Shown: piece by piece, positions 50,501 to 60,240 of the stretch
Position numbering within the stretch: the stretch's first letter is position 1
How the letters are laid out: the number at the start of each line of letters is the position of its first letter
Assembly: GCA_964035545.1 (NCBI GenBank)
Contig: OZ037767.1
Location: forward strand, 30,432,128-30,496,127
Direction: 5' to 3'
DNA from: Bugula neritina
Taxonomy: Eukaryota > Bryozoa > Gymnolaemata > Cheilostomatida > Bugulidae
DNA: 64,000 bases
Translations under genes and position numbers: made by a program
The notes under the pieces: model-generated
The model's input: only the letters and a program-made list of their open reading frames with translations
Database searches by the model: none
What the model was told of the DNA's origin: nothing

Positions 50501-53500
50501 TTTTAGTATAATGTTTGGATGCTGACAAATTGCAGTGTAAAATATATAATAATAAATTTTGATTTTAAAGACAAATTCAATACCTTGAAGTGAGTGTTAC
50601 AGCTGTCAATAATAGCTTGATGTCTAGCTTTGTCAGCAGGTAAAACGCATTGATCAATCATGATCTCTTCATTGTGAATTAACCTTCTCACCATGGCACC
50701 AAAACAAAGCATAGCATGGCGATGAATAGTGGTGTCTATGGGGGCAGCAATATAGGACTGAGGCAGCAGAGATGTCTAAAACATGAATTAATTGTGTTTA
50801 TATATATGTATATTATATATTGCTTTATATATGTACATACAGCTGATTTCAATACTATATTACTAAAAACTATGAAATTAAGGAAATTTTCAGCCTGCAG
50901 TTGCTACTCCTGGACTAACCTTGAGTTCGTTGATAATCTCCAATGTTGCTACTTTCTCAGCAGCCCATTGGATCAGAACTGCAGTGGCGTCATAGGTCTT
51001 CAATTCACCGCTCTTAATCTTCTCAATGAGCATCTTGTCTACCACAGTTGTGTTGGCCACTTTCAGTGCATCTACCAGAGTTTGCCTAAAATCAATAAAG
51101 TTATACCAACTTTTTTTGACTCGTAGAATTATGTAACCTATTATTTTATGCAGCAGTAAAAGTTTTTGATGTGAATGAAGCCTAAAAATTATTATTATAA
51201 GCTTAAAATATAATTACAAAAAACTGGCAGGTATATGCAATAAGTTTATTAAAAGGAGGATTTACAAAACATAAGGAGATTACAATATAGATGTAACTAT
51301 TGTTTTAGAAATCTAATTTTATGATAATAAAACAGCTACTGGGGAGACAATTACTCACATGCGCTTTCGCATGGCGGCATCAGCTTTCAACTTGTTGAAG
51401 ACCTTGTCTAGCTGGGGTCGAGTACACAGTCTAACGTTCTCTACCAACTGAGGGAGCAGCACCAGGTGGTCATCCAATCTCTCAGGTTGAGTGCTCACGG
51501 TCTCTACCTCTTCCAGCTGTTTCTCTATCTGTAACAGCCATACTGGGTTACCACAGTGTGGCGCATTCACATAACACGATATGCTACAGACTATATGCAG
51601 CATAGTATAAGCTATGTGGCATTTGACAGGGCAATTGAATTGTTTATGATTGCTATTTCCTTATTTGTTCTTTGTATTTGTTGAAAAAAGTTTGCTTTAT
51701 AGAGAAAATTGAAACAGCGTTAGAAATGACAATAAATGATACAGCACAATGTAATCGCATGACTTACTTGTTCAATAAGTTCAGCTTCATTCATCATAAG
51801 CTTCTCCTCCTCTCTGGGCAGAACTTCCATTCTCCATGGTTCAGCAACTGGTTTAGAAGCTACTCTAGTTTGGTGGTAGGAAGGCCCGGGGGTCTGGCTA
51901 GTCAGAACGAGAGTATGGTTAGAGGTAATGAGAAGGAATTCATGCGGCTTGTGGGGAGCCTCAATCTTGAGCTGAACGGACATGACAGCTCTCTTGATGA
52001 CCAACTTGTTCTGGTCGGTTGAGGTAACTTCATATTCGGTTCGTGAAGAGGAAAACCCCTGCAACAGCACAACATTATGACTGGAAGCTATATGAATAAG
52101 TAGAACTTAAAATATCACACTACTGACTACTTGTGCAACAGTTCTCCTCTTGTTTAGCTTATGTTTCTAAAACCCGTTTTAATCAATTGTTATGAGACAA
52201 GTGTGTAACTAGCCAATTTCTTATAGTGTGACTCAATTAGAACCCAGGCTGGTGTTTAGCACCACAAACACCAATACACTGCATGCTTTAAGTTGTGAAA
52301 TTTGCTTCAAATAGAAAATTTAAGAAAAGCTTACAAGCTGAGTAGAGTTCCAGTAGCTGGAGACGGGAGTACACTGGCAAGCCTTGTTGTCCATGTTTTG
52401 GCGACAGTCACAGTTACTCTGTTGCTGTTGGAAAGCGGTTTTGTCCACAACGTTCCTATTGATACACTTGGTTTGGTCTCGCACTTTGATGACCTGCAGA
52501 TAGTCCATAATATACATTCAGAAATCAAAACACAAGTCAACATATACTCATCATCACGCATTAAAATTTAAGATTTGGCAAATATCCGCAGTGCTACTTT
52601 GTACAGAGGTAAACAGAAACAATGACTCACACTTATGCCTATAAGCAAATGAGTTAGCTTACCCCATAGGTGTTTGCTGGAGCGCTCTCGTTGACATAAG
52701 TATGGAAGGTGCTGTAGCAAGTGCCTTCAAGTCCAGACTAAAAAGAGGAAGAATCGCAGGCTAGAGAATATAATATTGTGATTTTACTAATATTGCATTC
52801 TGTCCTATACTGCTGTGGAGACCGATATTATCTTAGTTTTTGAGTGATTATGATTGTTTTACAGTCAGACCTAGTAATTCAATATTTCTATTTTAAACTT
52901 ACCTCTACATCGTCAAAAGTGGTGGCGTTCTGGCTGGAGAGATCACTGAACTTCAGCCATCTGTCAACTCGGGGAGTCTTTGACTGAAGTCGCACTTGAA
53001 GCATGGAGAGGACAACTCTCTTGATGTCAATAGACCAGTTGGTTTCTCCATCAGCAATCTTCATGCTCACCACCTTGTTATCTTTGTATCTGAAACAGAA
53101 TGTTAACCAATTGAGAGACTATTAGAATACTACACAACAGCAAACCATGTGCCATCACCATAACATTTCCTCGAACCATTCATGGAACACTTGAACATTA
53201 CTGATCTTTGTATTACTGATAGTACGGCAGAACTCACTCAAACTCCAGAGGGAGTTGGAGTTTTCCAACAATCAGCTGAGATTCAGCTGAAGGCATCTCC
53301 TGGAACTTGCTGACAGGGAGCTGCATAGATGGAGGAAGGAAGAAGACTTCCTGAATCTCATTGTTCATGGTGTAGAGTTTTACACTCTTCATCTACAATG
53401 TACCAGTCGCTAATAAAGTACAGAAGGCTGAAATGCTTATACCAATCTTAGTTTAAAACACTGAGAATTTATGGAAGTTTCAGTTTTCTACACTATTTTT

Positions 53501-54361
53501 AAAAGTTGATTAGAAGATATAATGAAGTTTAGAAATATTACCTCCATGGTCATCCAATCAGCACTGCCAACAGTGAGAGTCAGGTCACATCTGATTTTGA
53601 TTCCAGCATATTGTTTGCTGAAGGTTGGAAGTCCAGTCATGACTTGAGATTCATATTGGTATTGGTAGACAGTTCCTGGTTCATATCCTGTTGGTGGAAA
53701 AACAATTATGTATTTATGGAACTCGGTAACAATATAGAAATAATTGTTAAATTAATTAATAAAAGTTGAGGGTTTGCAAAAGTAATTTCGAGCCATAATA
53801 AATTGCATCAAATAAATAACTTGTATTTGCAAATAATATATTTAGTTAACTTGAAGCATCAAAATTTAAAACTTAGACATATACTAAGAACTCACTCGTG
53901 TCGGAGGTTTGAAGGGGTTGGAAATTATGGCGCCCATAGAGGTCAGAACTGCGTCTTGTTGACCAACACATGGCTGTGAACAGAAACATAGAAATGTTAT
54001 AAGTAGGAAGTAAACTTAGTAAGAAAACAAACGGTGAAGTTAAACGTTAACAAGCATTTATTAATATTGCAAAATTTTTATTCCACCAAGAAATTTAAAT
54101 AATTTTACCGAAACATTCAACACTATTGATTGTATATTTTTGAATAAAATCTATGGAAATCATAAATAGAAAGTCTTTTAAAGTTGTTACAAATGAGTGA
54201 AATGCTCATTTAATACATCAATTGAAATAAACTACAGTCTAGTGCAATAATATTGCATTTTCTGCTAGAAAAACTTACATTTATCCAAACACTTTTCAAC
54301 AATAAAGAATAGTTATACACTTACATGTAGCCACAAGGGCAGTGAGTATGAGTAACTTCAT
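44594..54361 (-). CDS. Vtg: Divergent vitellogenin (Vtg-4), complete, 28 exons
   Basis: Predicted 1644-codon secreted yolk precursor. Exons: 54325-54361, 53896-53973, 53542-53687, 53238-53392, 52903-53089, 52663-52737, 52335-52493, 51768-52058, 51359-51528, 50920-51085, 50584-50775, 50263-50457, 49960-50174, 49631-49838, 49346-49532, 48739-48955, 48384-48552, 48042-48221, 47846-47960, 47593-47752, 47201-47504, 46829-47107, 46541-46730, 45984-46144, 45531-45764, 45085-45276, 44811-44982, 44594-44694. Intron positions match Vtg-1/2/3 except for one extra intron (52738-52902). Signal peptide MKLLILTALVAT and the start of the lipid-transport domain (YEPGTVYQYQYESQVMTGLP) are almost unchanged, but most of the body has many substitutions. 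The exon at 47846-47960 carries about 13 additional residues, and the C-terminus ends VVHSSCN instead of DRCSQ. The von Willebrand D-like motif is CGMC. An older, probably functionally distinct paralogue. Confidence 0.92.
52738..52902 (-). other. Extra intron unique to Vtg-4
   Basis: The 262-base exon 5 of Vtg-1/2/3 is split into 187 and 75 bases in Vtg-4. These sum to exactly 262, with donor GAG|GTAAGT and acceptor TTTTTAG|TCTGG. The split falls between the DDVEV and SGLEG codons. Confidence 0.9.
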
Positions 54362-54447
54362 GGTGAGACAACTGCTGCTAGCTTTGAGTGTTCAATGCTA
54401 ATCAGCAAACAGAATGAAGAACCAGCTCTCAGCCGCTGCCTTTTATA
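54362..54447 (-). promoter_or_regulatory. Vtg-4 core promoter and 5' UTR
   Basis: TTTTATA at 54441-54447 (TATA box, reverse strand) and the same 5' UTR as the other genes. Upstream of about 54455 the sequence is unrelated to the other Vtg promoters. It includes a GATAAG word at 54544-54549, the GATA-factor core. Confidence 0.8.
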
Positions 54448-55191
54448 CTGCTGCTAATCTGGTTTCTGTCTATGATGTTACATAATTCTGGGGAAAACAG
54501 CTTGGGTGTGGCGTGATTGCTGCTGCTTATGTAATAACATCGAGATAAGAGGGCCTTCTGCAAACTTACACAGACCACTTGGACCCTGGAAACAGATGGC
54601 AAGTTTTAGCAGCAGACTTGTTTACTTCTTAGTTGTCCATGTCTAGATTTATACAAGATTTTGTATGACTGACATGGTTTATGCTGATGTCATTTTCCTA
54701 ATGTTTGTGATATGCTTTTCTCCACCATCTTTTGCAGCTTTGTAATATATAGATGTATTAATGCTATGGCATTGTCAGTCTGCCAATACCAATTGCTAGA
54801 GCTTTGTTCATCTGCAGATATAAATAGCTACCACATAGTTCATATACTAGCTCATATGATTCTATCAGTCTTTATTAGGTTAACTGTTGAGCAAACTCAG
54901 CTCAGCAAAAAAATATAAAAAAAAACAGTTTCAGGAAAGATTATTTTGAAAAGAGCTTATATAACATTATAAAATTTACATAAATTAAACAGCCATAAGT
55001 TTTGTTGTTATAATTAACTTTGAATGCAGTTATACTTATGCATTGTGTTTTTTAATTTTAATCAGACTGAAATAATTGCACAGGAATTAATGTTTACAAC
55101 AAAATCATATTGACAGTTTTTTTTCAAAGATCCTTGGAAGATGTGTAAAAAGGGGGGCGGGGTTTAATGTTTGTACATTTTCAGAGAAAAG
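54448..55191. other. Vtg-4 upstream region
   Basis: No conserved block shared with Vtg-1/2/3 and no gene recognised. A G-rich run (GGGGGGCGGGG) is at 55153-55163. Confidence 0.5.
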
Positions 55192-56460
55192 CTACTGGAG
55201 GATTTCACAAAATAGCAGCACATGAAGTTTTGCCTGCGTAATAAAATTAGATTGAAGAGTAAATTTATAAAATTGTGTAATTTCTAATTTTATAGCTTGA
55301 ATAAGGTTGATTGAATAATTAATTATTTAAGTTAAGCAAATAATAGGAGAAAATCATGCATGTGATGTGAGCATTACAGTTGCTGCATACTTTTACAAGT
55401 TGTAAATCCATAATTTACAAATTCTTTGCTCAGATTTGATTAATTTATCAGAATAATGATGTAATGTAAACTAACCTGACCTCTTGTTCTACTCTCCTTA
55501 TAATTCCATCCATGTTTTAATATCTCAAAGTGTTGTAACTCGCAATAGCAGAACGCAAGGTCATGTGCATTTTGGCCCTCAGCTTTTTCAAGAAATACAA
55601 TTCTAGGAATAAGCAGTAAATTTGTCCATTCTAGCATCACTGACCTCTCCACTTCATATAGAATTTAGGGTATATAGAGTTTATTAACTAGTAAGGCTTG
55701 TGGCTTATGCTAAATATGTCCTCGCTTTTTATATAAGCACTTTTAGTGTTTGATCATGCAGTAATGATATTCTGTATAATCTAGCTAGGCTTCATGATAG
55801 GCTGTTTACATCAATATTTAGCAAAGAATTTAATATAATTAATAATATAACCTAGGAAATTTGTACATGTAATAAGTCTAATAACAATTACCAGTTTTAA
55901 AACAATGCCTTTAGCAGCAATTGTTGTATTGCAATGTACAACTCTTTAAAGGGGTGTAGGACCATTATCTATATCTAAGAGAGATGTAGCTAATGGGTGT
56001 TATGCACAGTTTATCTCTCAGGAGTCAGAGTACGTGGGTAAATAAATCTTCAAGAAAAAAGCACTACGTTGAATGACTGGTACTGTATTATTTTTAGACC
56101 AAGTTTAGATATGACCACCTAGCTGTTGCAAATTTAGTTTACAGCTCAGTTAAAAAGCTAATTGGATTTAAAGATTTCTAATAACAATATGCTATAAAAT
56201 TTTCGAAGAATTCTGTTTAAACATTTTTTGAATAAATAGTCCAATGACAGAAAAATTTACTGGAGGTATTATTTTGTGGACATTTTGATTAATATTTTAG
56301 CAAAAAAATTCTTTAATTATCAGAGTAAATAGAAACATCAGATCATATATCTTGTGACATACAATGTATACAGTTACCTAGAGACAGTAAGCTTTGCATC
56401 AGTTGTGGCACCCAGGACAGTCTCATCACAATACCCAGGCACCACGTCTAAAATTAGCAT
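55192..56460 (-). CDS. Candidate small three-exon gene, product unknown
   Basis: Three exon-like segments on the minus strand join in one frame of about 83 codons. 56378-56460 has an ATG start, opens MLILDVVPGYCDETVLGA and ends AG|GTAACT. 55476-55602 has acceptor CCTAG, contains EKAEGQNAHDLAFCYCELQ and ends CAG|GTTAGT. 55192-55233 has acceptor ACGCAG and ends in TAG. Phases agree at both junctions (a split Arg codon, then phase 0). The ATG follows a locally less AT-rich region (56520-56680) with CACGTG words that could be a promoter. I do not recognise the product. No signal peptide or membrane segment is evident. The second exon is the most convincing part; the last exon is weak and the true 3' end may differ. 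Confidence 0.4.
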
Positions 56461-58231
56461 GTATACCAAAATCTCTACTCATTATGTAATAGATATGCGC
56501 CGTGACAGTAAATAAGTTCAAAGGTTGCTGCAGCTCAAGTCAGAATGATATCCTTATCTGCCGAATGTCTGCTGATGGGATTATCCAATCACAGTTCGTT
56601 ATAGTCACGTGATGATCAAGGTCCGCAACCCGTAGACATTAAGTTCTTCGTTACAGCTGCAGCACACGTGAATTCAGTTTTATAAACATATCAGTGTTCT
56701 GTAAACAGAACCATATTATTATGCTGTCTCAAGATGGAAAAATAATTACTTGGTATAAATAAATAAAAATGTTGTTGTATGCTAAGAAACCTCTGCCCTT
56801 GTGACATTGAGTCCTCTAGCAGGATTCCTATATTCAGTTGAGAGTTCTAAACCCCCCCCCCCCCACTCAGCCTGTCTTTATGAAGTTGTGTAAAGTCACA
56901 GTACTTTACATAAATAGTTATACCGACTGAACTGGAAAAGATATTATTTTGAGTTCATTGTTTATACCTACTGCATACGAAGGGATCCTCAACTAACTAT
57001 AATAATTTATCTAGTAATAATTGTGCTGCACGATAACTCAAATTACTGTCTATTATCAACATGCAGTCTATTTTTCCATATATATAAAACTGCAACATAA
57101 AGACATAAATAATGTGGTTAAATTTTATCTTTTAAAAAGCTTTTATATAAATAGAAACAAAAAATAACACAATACTCACAATTATTTTATCAATAAAGCA
57201 TAAGCTATGTATTCGTCTTCTAACAACAGGAAAACTATGGGAGAAGTGAGTACAGGTAACTTTCCTCCCTCACTTTTTTAGCCCCCCTGGCTCATGTCAT
57301 AACATTGATAGCTAACAGCCAACAAGTTAATCCCATAAAGCTTTCACAAAAACATCTTTCACCCAAATTTTTTTGCTGCAAGCTTTGAACTAAAAGCTCA
57401 TGTTACAATAATGTAACATGCATAGCAACTTGGCTTATGATTCCCAAACTATTATACATCTTTTAAGTTCTAAAATGTTAACACTGTGTCATATAATATA
57501 CTTACCTAAACATCTAGCACAAAAACGATTGGTTAGATGCAAAAATGTAAACTTTTGCTTATCTTGGTTTATAAATCTTTTGCTATTTGGATGGAAAGTC
57601 GACTTATTTCAAGGTGAAACAACTTCTAATGCTACTCAGTTTTGCTGGAATTAGCACTGTGTTTAAAACTGTAATTCTTTATCTGCCTCAACAGCTAAGA
57701 AACAGTACATAGATGGCTATAAAATAGGTCAAAGTTCAAATTATTTTATTGGAAAAGTTGGTACATTAAAATTGTTCTAAATAATAAATTCATGAAGATA
57801 TGACAATATCAGCGCATTCCAGGCAGCCAATCAGGAGTTTTCTAACCTCATTGCTTTTTACAGTTTGCATTAATTTCACAGCAAAGTAAGTGAAGTTTTT
57901 GACATTTTAACAGTATTATTGTGTGTAAAGTAACTGCTGCAGTAAAATTAAACATATTTTAAAGTTGCTTGTTTGATATTTCAATTGAGAAATGAATAAA
58001 AAATATTCTATAAATCTTATGAAATAATCTTTTACTATCAATCAAATTGTATTATGAAAAGGGAGCATAACAATTCAAAATATATTGCTAGAATAGGCCG
58101 GGGATAAAATACTTGAACAGGGTATATTCCGTATTATAAACTCACAAAAATATTTTCTTGCAACACTTGTGAGAAAATTTAACTTCAAATTAAAGTTTAA
58201 TTGACAAATAATAGAAGTTAATGATATTCCT
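56461..58231. other. Intergenic stretch, no gene recognised
   Basis: 56500-56720 is the possible promoter of the small gene. A C run of about 14 bases occurs near 56852-56865. The remainder is AT-rich with no support for exons. Confidence 0.5.
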
Positions 58232-58577
58232 TTCCTCCCCCCCCTCACCTGCACGGTCGCAGCATTTCCTCTCCCCCTCACCTGCACAGTGGCAGCATTT
58301 CCTCTCCCCCTCACCTGCACAGTGGCAGCATTTCCTCTCCCCCTCACCTGCACAGTGGCAGCATTTCCTCTCTCCCCCTCACCTGCATAGTGGCAGCATT
58401 TCCTCTCTCCCCCCCCATCTGCACAGTGGCAGCATTTCCTCTCTCCCCCTCACCTGCACAGTGGCAGCATTTCCTCTCCCCCTCACCTGCACAGTGGCAG
58501 CATTTCCTCCCCCCTTCACCTGCACAGTGGCAGCATTTCCTCTCCCCCTTCACCTGCACAGTCGCAGCATTTTCTCT
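58232..58577. repeat. 33-base minisatellite, about ten units
   Basis: The unit reads GCAGCATTTCCTCTCCCCC followed by TCACCTGCACAGTG. Copies vary from 32 to 35 bases by C/T indels in the pyrimidine run. The 33-base length leaves several frames open on both strands, which explains the apparent Pro/Ser-rich and Gly-rich ORFs here. The plus strand is strongly pyrimidine-rich. Confidence 0.95.
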
Positions 58578-60100
58578 TGGAATAAGTTTCCATAGTTAGG
58601 TTTGTATCATGTCACAGTCTTTGAGAATATCAAGCAAATGTACACAGTAGCATTTGGGAGTTGTCTTTCTAGTGAAGCTTTTTACACTTTGATCCTAACT
58701 AAAGGTTAGGTCTTGTAGTTCAAGCTATTAAACCGTGCATATTTCATTCAAAAATTCTTATACAGGACCTGTTTGAAATTTTAAGTTTCATTTGCTGCCA
58801 AAAAGTAATCCTGGAGGGTATTGTTTTCAGAAACTCAGCAAAATGAATGTCTAAATACGAAAAATTTGGAGCTCTGGACTATATTTGAATGTGCGTTACA
58901 AACACAAGACAGTTTATAAAGTACTTGTGTATATTAGTAATATTTATTTGTAAAATGTACAATGATAAATGCTAAACTGTAAACTTTTGTGGTGTTATTA
59001 GTGTGGGTTACTTATTTTTGCATAGAAAGACATCAAAGTTAACGCAAAGGTCAGCTTTACGAAGGGCACCAAACTAGGTTAACTAGGCACGTGAATCGGG
59101 AGTTACCCACTCTACAGCCCAAGTGTGACTCTCTTTAATTTCCTTCTGTTTGAAGAAACAGGTAAGACATCTGAACGACAATTTCTTTTAAAACAGTGAT
59201 GAAATAATTAAAGCTGCAAGCAAGCCGGTCAATTCACCACCAGCTCAAGGCTTTGTACAAGAACTGGAATTCGATGGTTTGTATAAAAGCAACACAAGTG
59301 TATAATAAAAAGGAAAATGTATTGAAAAATAACAGAAGTTGAGTATATTGCAACTGTTTCATTAGTTGAACACTGTCACTAAACACTAAGGCCATGCTAT
59401 GCTGTGCTAGGATTTTGCTATTCTTAGCAGACACACCTTTGATTTGTGTTATTGATACCATCAGGTGAATGTCACAATTATTTGGGTTTGTGGCAGCGTT
59501 GCAATTGGCTGCCTTCTTATCACCAGTCAAGTGTGTCAAAGCAGCACTAGATGCAGATGGTTCATGTCAAAACATCCTCCGGCAGCTTTAAATCTCAAAA
59601 CAAAATCCGAGGATGTGATGCATGAAAGAACAGAATAAGTAAAGGATTATAGGCTGATGTTAAAGTATATATGTATCTATTTAGCATATAAGAAATCTCC
59701 ATTCAACTATAATAAAAGTGTAAAAGTACGCCTTGTTGATATGCATGTGTTGTTTTATATTTTATTGAGTTGAAAACTGCTGCAGAACATAGAGTGTTAG
59801 CCTATCATTTGATATAATACCATTTTAGTTGTCAATTTTAAGTAAATTCAGTTTTACGAAGTATCTTTGCTTCCACAATTTGTTACTATGACAATTTAAA
59901 AGGCAAATATGATGCTTAGCACTGGCTTAAACATTCATGAAGTAGACAGTATAAATTGCAGGTAAACAAAGTTAACCTGTATATTTTACAATATGTTGTT
60001 CAATGCCTGGGCTACAACAAGATTCACGTTCTCTTGATTACTTTGACTAATACCTTGTTTTTAGCGCACCGAATGATTTAGCCAATGAGAAAAGAGAGCC
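58578..60100. other. Intergenic stretch before the orphan Vtg cassette
   Basis: No gene I can support. An open frame on the minus strand at 59234-59539 resembles nothing known to me. CCAAT at 60081-60085 (GCCAATGAGA) stands about 15 bases before the TATA box of the orphan cassette. Confidence 0.5.
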
Positions 60101-60186
60101 TATAAAAGGCAGCGGCGGAGAGCTGGTTCTTCATTCTGTTTGCTGATTAGCATTGAACACTCAAAGCTAGCAGCAGTTGTCTCACC
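60101..60186 (+). promoter_or_regulatory. Orphan vitellogenin-type core promoter and 5' UTR
   Basis: TATAAAAGG at 60101-60109, then the complete Vtg 5' UTR (GAGCTGGTTCTTCATTCTG ... AGTTGTCTCACC), differing from Vtg-3 by about one base. Similarity begins abruptly at the TATA box; the bases to its left are unrelated to any Vtg upstream region. Confidence 0.85.
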
Positions 60187-60223
60187 ATGAAGTTACTCGT
60201 ACTCACTGCCCTTGTGGCTACAT
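60187..60223 (+). pseudogene. Orphan vitellogenin exon 1 (signal peptide) with intact splice donor
   Basis: 37 bases encode MKLLVLTALVAT plus the first base of the next codon, and are followed by GTAAGTG. The exon is identical in sequence to exon 1 of Vtg-2 and Vtg-3. Matching continues only about 17 bases into the intron (to 60240). No Vtg exon 2 (the Trp/Arg/Gln-rich segment) or exon 3 (YEPGTVY) occurs between here and the TRMT10-like gene. It is either a 5' fragment left by a rearrangement or the start of a gene whose next exon is not a recognisable vitellogenin exon. Confidence 0.8.
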
Positions 60224-60240
60224 GTAAGTGTACAACTATT

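Noticed and set aside
4240-54361. Many plus-strand open frames opposite the vitellogenin exons
   Set aside because: They are antisense shadows; the minus strand gives matching domains, shared splice sites and a continuous frame.
58075-58599. Pro/Ser-rich (plus) and Gly/Arg-rich (minus) open frames
   Set aside because: Produced by the 33-base minisatellite, whose unit length is a multiple of three; open on both strands and in several frames.
59026-59165. Exon-like segment on the plus strand (KDIKVNAKVSFTKG) and a nearby GTAAGA donor
   Set aside because: The frame closes at once beyond the first possible donor and no partner exon in phase was found.
59234-59539. 101-codon open frame on the minus strand
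   Set aside because: No recognisable domain, no convincing start context, and codon content like the surrounding noncoding DNA.
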